From Atrina japonica (Eukaryota; Mollusca; Bivalvia; Pterioida; Pinnidae): a DNA stretch of 64,000 bases. A model generated the notes under the pieces. It saw only the letters and a program-made list of their open reading frames with translations, was not told the DNA's origin and did not search any database. The translations under genes were made by a program, and so were the position numbers. The DNA lies in the NCBI GenBank assembly GCA_030159075.1, contig BROG01000131.1, positions 983,501 to 1,047,500 on the forward strand, in the 5' to 3' direction. Of the stretch, positions 28,536-33,889 are shown in pieces (within the stretch, counting starts at the first letter, position 1; every line of letters begins with the position of its first letter).

Positions 28536-31500
28536 CTCCTCTCACTCGTCATCACTGATTTTAGACATATCTTTATTTTAGAGTCTTACATGAACTTTCT
28601 CTTATTCTGTTGTATCATAGTTTACTCTATTATTAAATTCTTTAGCATAATTACTAAATTAAAAGTAGGTGTTGGCATGTTAAAGAGCCCTTACTGCTCA
28701 ACGGCTGAAACTGCTAAGAAAAGGCCAAAATGTGAAGTCCTATACCAGCATTTTGTGACATCTCCATATGAGTGAAAGATTCTTGAGTCAGACGTTAAAC
28801 AACAATACACCACCATGTAATTGTAAAAATCATTGATTATTATCCTAAGTGAGAAGGGACTAAAATTAACATGTAGCTTCCCTATGATTTGTTTTTATTT
28901 GTTTAAACAACTTAAATTTAGAGCTATGTCCAAAATCAATAAAAAGCTAGGATGATAAACAAAGCTTATATGAATTTTTGTCTCAGTTTGAAAATACATT
29001 GAATTGTGCATATGTCAAGGGAAATAACTCTTGAATATTAATTTGTAACCAATGTATTTTGTGCCAAGGGAAATAACTATTGTTATAATTTCTTTTTTTC
29101 AGGAAATGATTCTTTATCATCAGGTCAGCACAATTCCATTAAGTAAAGGTCTCTACCTGGGATACCTCAAACTACAGGCTTCACTGGAATTAAATCGAGT
29201 GTTGGTTCCTATGAAAGCACCAAATATTTTGCCAAACATAAAGATAAGAGGGTGTCCCAATGTTTCCAGGTAAATCTACTATGCTTCTTCTGTTTAACAG
29301 CAGTGTGTATGGAGGTCACTTGCCTGTGCATCATTAAAATTCATACACAATATATGATTAAAAACTTGGTGACTATTTTCAAATGTTTGGTGGAAAATAA
29401 TTGGTATATACATGTACAAGCGACAAAATTAATATAATTTAACTTTCTGTTAAAAATACAAATGAAGATTTTGATAGAGTATTTTATTACTGATCTTATA
29501 ATGACTAGCTTTGACATGTGCAATGATTTGATAAACATTTTATGATTTACAGGGAAGAGTGGGCATGGCTACAGTCGTTAAATGCAGATCAACATCTCAC
29601 AGCTCCAAGTCAAACTCAGCAAGAATTCAGCAAACAGATGCTACAAGCTTCCAAAAAATTATTTAGTTTATTAGGTAAGATAATAAATAAAACTGTAATA
29701 GCCAGATGTCATAGATACATAGTCCTTATTTTCTTGATTATATAATAATGGGCCTGGGATATTTGTTGTTGTTTTTTTTTTTTTTTTTTTTTGGGGTGGG
29801 GGGGGGGGGGGGGGGGCAGGGATTGCTGTATGTGCTAATGACAATTTTAAGGGTACTTAGATGCATATAAATGTCATAATATAGATACATTTCTGATGAT
29901 AATGTTTTTTTACATGATCATTTAAGTAAGTCTAGACTCCATTTGTTTTTTTAAGAACCTTGGATATAGTCAAGAACCATTAGACACAGTCTTGGCTAAT
30001 TACAAGAACACTTTCCTCCTAAAAATCAAATTGAAACAATTTTATTTAGGATTTGTTTTGACCTTATTTTTTTTCAAAACATTAACTTTGATATTATGTT
30101 TATAGTATTTAATCATCTTATCTGTTTTTTGTTTTTTTTTAGAAATACCAGATGATGTAGCAGCAAACCATAGGATATACGATGTAGAGGTTATCGAGTT
30201 TAGTAAAGATGTGACTTTTATACTAGTGCTGCCACCTGTAGAAAATGTATGCACAGTACCCGGGCAAAGTGATAATTTGACAGAAAAGAAAGATTTAACG
30301 TTGCTGCCTGTTCAAGTTTTTGAAATGAGTAAGTGTTTGTAAAATGTGATGTATAGACTTACATTATTGTATACAAATTAACTATTTTGTAGAACAAGCT
30401 ATGTACCATCATAAAATATAATAAACAGACCGAGAGAATAAATATTTACTACAACGATTTAAAATTGTTAAAAAGAAATCAGATATTAATTACCTCTTAA
30501 GAATGATAGATTAATATTATTTCATTTGTGCAGGAGACTAGTTTACCATTAAAAAATAATATTCTTCCTTAGATTTTAGAATTAATTTTTTTAAATATTT
30601 TCATGTAAAAATATTAATTTGGTGGAAAACCTGACTCTGTGTCTGAATCTCAATAAACAGAAGATGAACACCACAAAATAAAGAGGACAAAATGAATGGC
30701 AAATTTGCATAGGAAATTATTTCTCTTTTTATAGATATTCGTTCACTTGTTGACACTTGGGAAGCAGATATGTAACCGTTATAAGTAAATATGATAAGTA
30801 AATACAGTGTACAAAAAATAAATAATCTAAACTATAAAAAAAACATCAAAATTTGTTTTTGTAAATTAAATGTTCTCATATAATTTCTATTGACCTATTG
30901 TAGTCCACATGAGTACGTACCAGTCCCAGTTGATCAGTAGGTACTCACGCTTGTCTTCCATATTAGAAATGGACCTTTGTCTGGCACAGCAAGTGCAAAG
31001 GGAGGTAAGTAGTATTGTTTGTTTGTTTGTTTATTGTTGTTTAACGTCCCACTCGGCACTTACGGCCATTGAGCAGTGAGGGTTCTTTAACGTGCCTCCA
31101 GTTTTTACTGTCTCATCTGAAAGAGAGGAAACCAACCTGTCGCTGGCAGGACTCGAACTCAAGATCCAGAGTCAAGCGCGCTACCGACTGAGCCAGTCCG
31201 GCTCAAGTAGTATTGTTAAACTATCTTCTATGAAATACTGAAACAGAAAATTGTCAGTTCACTAAGAAATTATTTCATTACTTCCCCTTGCCAAACTGTT
31301 ATCTCATAGTTTTCACTAATGGTATTTATTTATAAATTCAACATCAGTGATATTGAACCTTTTTATAAGATTGCAAAGTGTTTAATATTTTAATATTTAA
31401 ATTTTGATATTCACTAGTTTGATTCCCTGTATATGTATTCTTCAGTAGACTAGATAGTTTTTAATGATTCTTTTAAAACTTTTGATGCCTGTCATATATA

Positions 31501-32418
31501 ATTTTTAAGAAAATGTATTAATAACTTGAGTTACTAAAGTTTTATTTACAAATGCCAAAGGGAAAATATGTTGAAAAAGATGGCAGTCTAACACTTTATT
31601 GCTTTTAAATCAATGCCACTGTATGGTGTTTCATAATTCATATTACATTGTATATATGTATATTTGATTTCTCCTTGTCATTGCAGGCTTTTTCAACTGA
31701 AGAACTTACTCCTGCTAAAGAAAGAGTTGATAAATTAAGCAACATCCAGCTATCACTAGAGAGGTCATGGAAAATGACACGATGGATTATGGACATAATT
31801 ACTTATGCGAGGGATAGAAGTTCACGCGGAGGTATTCCGTTCAGTGTGCTTCAATCACCACCTCAGAATGTGTTCAATTCTAATTTGGAAGACACTCCAA
31901 AGGAAGATTTATTTGAGAACAAAAATTTGCAGCCAAGTTGTAGTTCTGAGGCTTGTGATTCCAATGAAATTAGTGTGGGGAAAGATAATCTCAAAATTGC
32001 CAAATTTTATGATCCAAATGATGAAATCTCAAAGACTAATGGATATGTGCAAAAAGACAATGCTTCCAGTTGTTCTGGCATTCTACAAGTCTACGCAGCG
32101 TATGATACGGGTTTGTCCAAAGGTACAAGAGTCCGACTACATGTATCTGCAAAAACGACAGCTAGAGAAGTAATCAATCTGGTTATAAAACAATTAAATA
32201 AAGCATTAATGATGAAGGGAAAGGTAGAACCTATATATAAGGAGGACCATCTAGATGACTTCTGTCTTGTGGCTGTGATAGGGGCCAGGGAAAGAATTTT
32301 AAGGGATGATTATCAACCCCTTCATTTACAGAATCCCTGGACAAAAGGACGTTTATATGTGAGGATGAAGAATAACCTTCTTGCAGCAATACAACAAGGT
32401 CATGCAACTGAAGTATAG
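2573..32418 (+). CDS. ANKFN1: ANKFN1 / wide awake orthologue, 18 exons, 5' incomplete
   Basis: Joining 18 exons gives one uninterrupted frame of 987 codons plus stop. The exons are 2573-2727, 4297-4419, 11519-11597, 12792-12895, 15010-15143, 16805-16883, 20343-20456, 22794-22982, 23370-23486, 23909-24002, 25075-25210, 26228-26341, 26722-26940, 29103-29269, 29553-29674, 30143-30328, 30904-31004 and 31687-32418; every intron is GT-AG and phases match. In visible residues: Ser/Lys-rich head 1-92, two ankyrin repeats 93-150, helical linker 151-224, one fibronectin III domain 225-325, family-specific core about 365-745, Ras-associating-like domain about 875-974, and C-terminal T-E-V. This domain order is that of ANKFN1 (mouse Nmf9) and Drosophila WIDE AWAKE. 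These are intracellular scaffold-like neuronal proteins; fly WAKE is linked to sleep timing and GABA-A receptor regulation, and mouse Nmf9 to vestibular and neurological function. The first base completes a split codon, so the N-terminus is missing. Function in this animal is inferred from the family. Confidence 0.93.
2980..3037. repeat. (TA)n-(GT)n-(TA)n microsatellite
   Basis: Compound dinucleotide run, read directly. Confidence 0.95.
3088..3216 (+). mobile_element. Pogo-like palindromic MITE copy
   Basis: gcacctgtcttgagaccac at the left and tttcatggcaggttcagctg at the right, with internal gtggtctctcaaaagagg. Short, diverged member of the CAGTGGAACC family. Confidence 0.65.
3481..3612 (+). 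mobile_element. SINE A, 3' part only
   Basis: gccagtggtctctctcaggt, then a ccaccatataac block and an aaacaaacaaac tail. Matches the body of the 3984 copy and lacks the tRNA-like head. Confidence 0.6.
3984..4235 (+). mobile_element. SINE A, tRNA-headed, near full length
   Basis: The head has an A-box-like tggttagagaatc and a B-box-like ggttcaagccc, so it is tRNA-derived. The body contains gccgctggtctcttcccggg and caggttctctcctccacc. The tail has gagtgtggcattaaacac, ending just upstream of exon 2. Confidence 0.75.
4297..4419 (+). CDS. ANKFN1: ANKFN1 exon 2 visible (Ser/Lys-rich)
   Basis: The acceptor is atacag and the donor is gtaagt. It encodes a hydrophilic stretch with a serine run (TSNSSSSDPDSQSP) followed by a Lys/Arg/Asp-rich segment, probably a disordered linker before the ankyrin repeats. 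Its 3' junction is copied in degenerate form in the intron just downstream. Confidence 0.85.
4404..5420 (+). repeat. Degenerate tandem array copying the exon 2 splice junction
   Basis: The unit (about 130-350 bp apart) starts with a copy of the exon 2 end: catatgatagtcatgg at 4406, ctatatgatagtcgtgg at 4545, cttatgatagccagtc at 4896, ctaatgatagccatgg near 5028. Each unit continues with a tagcttggccttgt-like block and a gtcttgtgctatat-like block. In the second copy the donor gtaagtaaac has become acagtaaac. Further decayed units run to about 5420. Confidence 0.65.
4660..4810 (+). repeat. Dispersed repeat, copy 1
   Basis: Shares gatgagag-gcagatttaa-atgaagg, aaattttcaa and aagggtgaaaat blocks, in order, with 13640-13790. 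Type unknown. Confidence 0.6.
6755..6975 (-). mobile_element. Pogo-like MITE copy, reverse
   Basis: Several gaccacctgtcttg-gagacc blocks and gtggtttctcaagacaggtt at the right end. Diverged and probably a composite of two copies. Confidence 0.6.
7740..7775. repeat. (TA)n microsatellite
   Basis: Uninterrupted TA run at the 5' edge of a truncated SINE A. Confidence 0.95.
7776..7905 (+). mobile_element. SINE A, 5' truncated
   Basis: Starts at the B-box-like ggttcaagtcccactgg, then ccagtggtctcttcccgggt and accaggttctctcctt. Confidence 0.7.
8777..8801. repeat. (ATT)n microsatellite
   Basis: Trinucleotide run of about eight units. Confidence 0.9.
10404..10592 (+). mobile_element. Pogo-like palindromic MITE copy
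   Basis: agtggaacctgtcttaagag at the left and ctcaagagaagttccactgt at the right form a terminal inverted repeat. Internal gtggtcttacaagac and ggtctcgaaagac blocks match the family. Confidence 0.75.
10731..11009 (+). mobile_element. SINE B, full length, tRNA-headed
   Basis: Head: atggctcagttggtagagtg (A box) and gttgtgagttagagtcc (B-box-like). Body: gtaggtgttggcacattaaag, cactgctcaatgaccatgag, gccgagcataggccaaa. Tail: gattcttgagtgggacgtta and aacaacaat. Resembles RUDI/V-SINE elements of molluscs; the family name is an inference. Confidence 0.8.
11519..11597 (+). CDS. ANKFN1: ANKFN1 exon 3: first ankyrin repeat
   Basis: Encodes ALFEAVEQQDIDLVRSIVEM followed by DGVDIN. This is a typical ankyrin helix-turn-helix start (LFEAVEQ, LVRSIV) with the DIN hairpin. 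The donor is gtaagt; the split AG codon continues into the next exon. Confidence 0.9.
11640..12085 (-). mobile_element. SINE A, reverse, split by an insertion
   Basis: The tRNA-like head lies at the right: on the minus strand gggccaccatagccgagtgg then ttagagg. The body lies at the left (agctttggttccagtc). The two parts are separated by the 11796-12041 element. Confidence 0.7.
11796..12041. mobile_element. 246 bp hAT-like MITE nested in SINE
   Basis: Ends ggggtgaggaaata and tatttccacacccct are inverted repeats. Flanked by an exact 8-base duplication gtgctcca (11788-11795 and 12042-12049), the hAT-type target length. Confidence 0.78.
12568..12715 (+). mobile_element. Pogo-like palindromic MITE copy
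   Basis: tactgtagaacctgtcttga at the left and tcaagagaggttttactgta at the right, bounded by TA. Internal aatgtggtctcatgag and aatgtggtctcaaaagac. Confidence 0.75.
12792..12895 (+). CDS. ANKFN1: ANKFN1 exon 4: second ankyrin repeat
   Basis: Encodes NGEGLTPLDVAVMTNNIPMA followed by KMLLYHGARESPV. The G-x-TPLDVA and LLYHGA signatures are a textbook ankyrin repeat. With the preceding exon it completes two repeats, fewer than in ordinary ankyrins and in line with the ANKFN1 family. Confidence 0.93.
12896..15009 (+). other. Intron 4
   Basis: Mostly plain AT-rich intron. Contains a short dispersed repeat near 12988-13047 (similar to 48143-48200) and the second copy of the 4660 repeat. No gene is seen. 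Confidence 0.8.
13640..13790 (+). repeat. Dispersed repeat, copy 2
   Basis: Colinear blocks with 4660-4810: gatgagagagcaaattt, ggtgaaattttcaagcc, tctaagatgggttgg. Confidence 0.6.
15010..15143 (+). CDS. ANKFN1: ANKFN1 exon 5: helical linker
   Basis: Encodes FHREDSRSSRLDALVSDAEK and then KVVDLSAAILNASSGS. It is charged and helix-prone and links the ankyrin repeats to the fibronectin III domain. It ends in phase 0 at gtcagt. Confidence 0.88.
15144..16804 (+). other. Intron 5
   Basis: Contains the long TA/CA microsatellite; otherwise plain. ORFs there are translations of the dinucleotide run. Confidence 0.85.
16009..16195. repeat. Compound (TA)n-(CA)n microsatellite
   Basis: About 36 TA units, then CA runs broken by ttcatacaca motifs. 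Confidence 0.97.
16805..16883 (+). CDS. ANKFN1: ANKFN1 exon 6: linker before FN3
   Basis: Encodes ENEKQLSHWEFRHKLLKRMK plus AGYDHA, a basic amphipathic helix directly before the FN3 domain. The aromatic and basic positions (HWEFRHKLLKRM) suit a conserved ANKFN1 linker. Confidence 0.9.
17235..17462 (+). mobile_element. SINE A, diverged
   Basis: B-box-like gttcgagccctgctgg, gattttgtgaggaagttttc, gggtacattgtaaccaggtt, and a decayed tail. Confidence 0.65.
18147..18163. repeat. (CA)n microsatellite
   Basis: Eight CA units. Confidence 0.9.
18542..18964 (+). mobile_element. Pogo-like element with internal second inverted repeat
   Basis: Outer ends tacagtagaacctcgcctaa and gaggttccactata. Inside, ttttgggtcca (18616) and tggacccaaaa (18800) form a second inverted pair, suggesting one element inserted in another. 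Confidence 0.65.
19134..19460 (+). mobile_element. Pogo-like MITE interrupted by a nested element
   Basis: Left end tacagtggaacctttcttaa; right part gtctgtcaatataggtttca ending in ctata. Family core caaaagaggttttatt is cut at 19221 and resumes as aaagggttatttgacc at about 19367. Confidence 0.75.
19222..19366 (+). mobile_element. TATGCCCCCGG repeat nested in MITE
   Basis: Starts tatgcccccggcc, has a gtctgtttgtctgtatgttt middle, and ends gtttcacaaacacatcttgt. A second copy lies at 25264-25504. Confidence 0.72.
19553..19728 (-). mobile_element. Pogo-like MITE copy, reverse
   Basis: tacagtggagcctgtcttga and ctctcaagacatgctccact at the ends. The internal order ataaaacctcttttgagaga is reversed relative to most copies. 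Confidence 0.75.
20343..20456 (+). CDS. ANKFN1: ANKFN1 exon 7: N-terminal half of FN3
   Basis: Encodes VPDPPSSVSLTVASSSSLMV followed by KFDEPLNHNGAVVTRYK. The PDPP start, the V-x-L-T-V strand and the E-P-x-x-x-x-G-x-x-x-x-x-Y pattern are classic fibronectin III. As usual for this fold, an intron splits the domain. Confidence 0.93.
20486..20665. mobile_element. 180 bp TA-flanked inverted-repeat MITE
   Basis: Left tacagttgaacccacttata and right tatatctgggtttgactgta are inverted copies. Internal tttgaaat-cccattta motifs repeat. A pogo/Tigger-type non-autonomous element distinct from the GAGACCACC family. Confidence 0.75.
21365..21488. repeat. (CT)n/(TCTG)n microsatellite
   Basis: Long CT run with GTCT interruptions at its left side. 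Minus-strand Arg-Glu ORFs are translations of it. Confidence 0.97.
22794..22982 (+). CDS. ANKFN1: ANKFN1 exon 8: C-terminal half of FN3
   Basis: Begins VEWSCFEDF, the strand containing the FN3 tryptophan. It continues with YEIGGLAKGNKYFVRVAACN, the L-x-x-x-x-x-Y-x-x-R-V-x-A-x-N core of FN3, then a G-YS-GYTLSSPGY loop. Together with the previous exon this gives one complete domain of about 100 residues. Confidence 0.95.
22983..23369 (+). other. Intron 8
   Basis: 387 bases, nothing beyond AT-rich intron sequence. Confidence 0.85.
23370..23486 (+). CDS. ANKFN1: ANKFN1 exon 9
   Basis: Encodes SWRDVDGTSVSRTEGKLKLL and then DDLFSQVKHLRPADASELK. It follows the FN3 domain directly and begins the long conserved family core. 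Confidence 0.9.
23487..23908 (+). other. Intron 9
   Basis: Contains a small MITE (23720-23804); otherwise plain. Confidence 0.85.
23720..23804 (+). mobile_element. Minimal pogo-like MITE (85 bp)
   Basis: tacagagaaacctgtttcta and caagacaggttccactgta frame little more than the two inverted repeats; the internal part is deleted. Confidence 0.75.
23909..24002 (+). CDS. ANKFN1: ANKFN1 exon 10 (basic segment)
   Basis: Encodes DNVGGDSPQQRKRKSLKNLF and then MSTPKFCKNLKR. It is strongly basic (QRKRKSLKN); a nuclear-localisation-like or 14-3-3-like role is conceivable but not shown. The gtaatc donor is weaker than its neighbours. Confidence 0.85.
24003..25074 (+). other. Intron 10
   Basis: Contains one MITE (24755-24928). 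The minus-strand ORF at 24419-24622 has no support. Confidence 0.85.
24755..24928 (+). mobile_element. Pogo-like MITE copy
   Basis: tacagtggaaccttgcaatt and ttaggtgaggttttactgta, TA-bounded; internal gaggtggtctcctaaac. Confidence 0.72.
25075..25210 (+). CDS. ANKFN1: ANKFN1 exon 11 (conserved core)
   Basis: Encodes GVYLACLLYHGDKVLVTSDD and then QLPILEVDENFSGPSVHGDLHWLMK. A compact beta-rich segment typical of the ANKFN1 core. It ends in phase 0 at gtaagt. Confidence 0.92.
25264..25504 (+). mobile_element. TATGCCCCCGG repeat, longer copy
   Basis: tatgcccccggccccggcat, then gtctgtctgtctgtt, then an internal gttgctcacatgcccctggg that the 19222 copy lacks, ending gtttcacatacacatcttgt. Confidence 0.72.
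25990..26095 (+). repeat. Dispersed repeat, copy 1
   Basis: caatggactcttctgtaaat, then gacttagaccagttcaaatg and aaatgggttaa; matches 36810-36910. Confidence 0.65.
26228..26341 (+). CDS. ANKFN1: ANKFN1 exon 12 (conserved core)
   Basis: Encodes ISCTWEDVKSLRQDMEKNTS and then AGQMHFRYKLLQALSLLQ, an amphipathic helical region. Phase 0 at both ends, 38 codons. Confidence 0.92.
26342..26721 (+). other. Intron 12
   Basis: 380 bases, AT-rich, nothing further seen. Confidence 0.85.
26722..26940 (+). CDS. ANKFN1: ANKFN1 exon 13 (conserved core)
   Basis: A 73-codon phase-0 exon. It contains LGQFHFKPLKDSSGCIVLST and SSKWISFAKLLRRSSA, with no known domain name beyond the ANKFN1 family core. The intron after it holds the AC-rich anomaly. 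Confidence 0.93.
27131..27196. repeat. (CT)n microsatellite, left of AC-rich block
   Basis: Near-pure CT run following cctcccccct. Confidence 0.97.
27234..28503. other. 1.27 kb block made almost entirely of A and C
   Basis: By eye the + strand is mainly A and C with few G and T, sharply different from the A/T-rich intron on both sides. No clear period is visible. It is bracketed by CT microsatellites, and on each side by a copy of ctgattttagacatatcttt (27209 and 28556). Lys/Pro/Thr/His-rich ORFs in it look like composition artefacts. Confidence 0.85.
28507..28534. repeat. (CT)n microsatellite, right of AC-rich block
   Basis: Shorter CT run, then cctcctctcactcgtcatca and the second copy of the flank sequence. 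Confidence 0.95.
28663..28810 (+). mobile_element. SINE B, 5' truncated
   Basis: gtaggtgttggcatgttaaa, ttactgctcaacggctgaaa and gattcttgagtcagacgtta tail; no tRNA-like head. Confidence 0.75.
29103..29269 (+). CDS. ANKFN1: ANKFN1 exon 14 (GLYLGYLKL motif)
   Basis: Encodes EMILYHQVSTIPLSKGLYLG then YLKLQASLELNRVLVPMKAP. The GLYLGYLKL block is one of the most recognisable parts of the family. Confidence 0.92.
29553..29674 (+). CDS. ANKFN1: ANKFN1 exon 15
   Basis: Encodes EEWAWLQSLNADQHLTAPSQ then TQQEFSKQMLQASKKLFSLL, a mostly helical Trp- and Gln-rich segment. The acceptor is tttacag and the donor gtaaga. Confidence 0.92.
29675..30142 (+). other. Intron 15
   Basis: Contains a long T run followed by a long G run; otherwise plain. 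Confidence 0.85.
29772..29816. repeat. T(21)-G(~24) homopolymer pair
   Basis: About 21 T then a G run broken once by T. The G run could form a G-quadruplex and is hard to sequence, so its length is uncertain. Confidence 0.85.
30143..30328 (+). CDS. ANKFN1: ANKFN1 exon 16
   Basis: Encodes EIPDDVAANHRIYDVEVIEF and then SKDVTFILVLPPVENVC. The beta-strand content is high (VEVIEF, VTFILVLPP). The tail TVPGQSDNLTEKKDL looks like a flexible loop. Confidence 0.92.
30329..30903 (+). other. Intron 16
   Basis: AT-rich, nothing further seen. Confidence 0.85.
30904..31004 (+). CDS. ANKFN1: ANKFN1 exon 17
   Basis: Encodes IHMSTYQSQLISRYSRLSSI and then LEMDLCLAQQVQRE, a helical stretch. A SINE sits only 15 bases after its donor site; the GT and the gtaagt context are intact. 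Confidence 0.92.
31005..31686 (+). other. Intron 17
   Basis: A SINE B lies immediately after the donor; the rest is plain. Confidence 0.85.
31020..31204 (-). mobile_element. SINE B, reverse, 15 bp after a splice donor
   Basis: Reads on the minus strand as tRNA-like head agccggactggctcagtcgg, then tagcgcgcttgactctgg, body, and gggacgttaaacaacaataa tail. Flanked by an exact 13-base duplication aagtagtattgtt (31007-31019 and 31205-31217). The central body is shortened relative to the 10731 copy. Confidence 0.85.
31687..32418 (+). CDS. ANKFN1: ANKFN1 terminal exon: RA-like domain and stop
   Basis: 243 codons plus TAG. The first 45 residues form a helix (VDKLSNIQLSLERSWKMTRW). A Ser/Asn/Asp-rich linker follows, then from about 32077 to 32376 a ubiquitin-like Ras-associating domain: GILQVYAAYDTGLSKGTRVR, TTAREVINLVIKQLNKA, then FCLVAVIGARERILRDDYQP and LYVRMKN. 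The protein ends GHATEV; T-E-V fits a class I PDZ ligand (S/T-x-V). The RA domain agrees with descriptions of Nmf9/WAKE; GTPase binding is not shown. Confidence 0.95.
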   Translation, partial: AFSTEELTPAKERVDKLSNIQLSLERSWKMTRWIMDIITYARDRSSRGGIPFSVLQSPPQNVFNSNLEDTPKEDLFENKNLQPSCSSEACDSNEISVGKDNLKIAKFYDPNDEISKTNGYVQKDNASSCSGILQVYAAYDTGLSKGTRVRLHVSAKTTAREVINLVIKQLNKALMMKGKVEPIYKEDHLDDFCLVAVIGARERILRDDYQPLHLQNPWTKGRLYVRMKNNLLAAIQQGHATEV

Positions 32419-32477
32419 GGTTATAAAGTGATAGGCTGCAAATGTGATAGGGCATATAACAGTATAGTTCCATGTAA

Positions 32478-32660
32478 AGGACAGAAAATAGAGTACTGTC
32501 TCCATGTGAAGGAAATAAAGTACTGTCTCCATGTGAAGGGCAGAATATAGAGTGCTATCTCATTGTGTAGGCAGAAAATAAAGTATTGCTCCATGTGAAA
32601 GACAGAAAATAAAGTATTGCTCCATGTGAAAGACAGAAAATAAAGTATTGCTCCATACTC
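32478..32660 (+). repeat. 3' UTR tandem repeat, ~31 bp unit
   Basis: Unit gaaaataaagtattgctcca plus tgtgaaagaca. The last three copies are nearly identical; earlier ones are diverged. Several units contain aataaa, so premature poly(A) use is possible. Confidence 0.88.
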
Positions 32661-33219
32661 ATGTATAATTTTCTTGCCGTTTTGTTACTTAACATATCAT
32701 TCTGATTGCATAATATATTTTGGTCCACATATTTTCACCCATCATTGCTTCACCAAGTTCTAACATTATTTCTAACATTATTTATAAATTAATATATCTT
32801 CTCATTGGCCATTCATCTATCTATTCATCTATGAATAATGAACAGATATTGTATATCAGTTCTCAACTAAATTTGTAATCAGTGTTACAATTTATCATTT
32901 ATGATGGCTCTCTACATCAAATTCATAATCACACAAAAATGTTTCAAAGGTGTATTTAGGTGAATTAAAAGAACTGTTACAATGAATACAGGCGATCAGA
33001 GATGCTCTTTTTAAAATGTTTGCAGGATAAAAAGAATTTTGATACATGTTTTTCAAACTTAAAACTGAAACCATGTCATCTTATTTTGAACAATTCATTT
33101 AGATTATTCATAATTTTGCAAATTATATCTGCTATCAACATGTGTCCAGGTAATAGCATTGGTGTTTTACAGGGTATATGTATTAGTTCATCTCTGAGTA
33201 AGAGACACATTTAACCGAT

Positions 33220-33478
33220 TGTATGTATTTGTGTGTTCTAAGAGTCGGTAACTTGTAGAACAGGGTACATGTATTTGTGAGTGAGAGGCATACAGGACAG
33301 GGTATATGTGTTTGTGTGTTCTAAGAGTCAGCAACTTGTAGAACAGGGAATATGTATTTGTGTGTTCTGTGAGAAACATGTAGAACAGGGTATATGTATT
33401 CGTGAGTGAGAGGCATACAGGACAGGGTATATATATTTGTGTGTTCTAAGAGTCGGCAGGGTGTAGAATGATATACAT
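33220..33478 (+). repeat. 3' UTR tandem repeat, alternating 37/46 bp units
   Basis: One unit type has gtgtgttctaagagtcggta and acttgtagaacagggtac; the other has gtgagtgagaggcatacagg. They alternate for about six units. Confidence 0.85.
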
Positions 33479-33883
33479 ATATGACTGTTGTATTGTATGG
33501 TGAGATTGTCTCTGTGTCACTGTAACACTGGCATGTTTAGGTTTGTTCTGTGAGTGTTCAGTGTATGTGAGACACGGCATATGTGTTTTGTTCATTCTGT
33601 TAATGAATTAATGTTTGTACTTTGTGCATACAATTTATGGAGTTTAAAGTAATGACATCACTATACTTACTAATAACCATGTTGTTGATCAGCTTATGGT
33701 CTGTATGTTTAATGAGTCAATAACTAACTGTGATTTATACTGGTGACAGGAAACCAGTCTAGATATTTATGTCACTTTAAAGATAATTTATTGAGTATCC
33801 CACATGTGATTGGACCACTGTCCACTGTCAGTTTTAATTTACTAGTCACTCTATAAAAATTGCTTCCCTCCAATATAATTTAC

Positions 33884-33889
33884 AATAAA
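33884..33889 (+). terminator. Candidate poly(A) signal
   Basis: aataaa followed within 40 bases by the GT-rich stretch gtctgttaatgtgt. Confidence 0.45.

Larger units (their letters stand above)
26941..29102 (+). other. Intron 13 (carries the AC-rich block)
   Basis: Two CT microsatellites flank an AC-rich block; a truncated SINE B follows. ORFs of up to 200 codons here arise because TAA, TAG and TGA are rare where T and G are scarce. Confidence 0.85.

Noticed and set aside
31805..32173. 122-codon ORF in another frame of the terminal exon
   Set aside because: Shadow of the ANKFN1 coding frame, no independent features.
33220..33478. CRISPR-like array
   Set aside because: Units are adjacent tandem repeats with no unique spacers, in a eukaryotic UTR.
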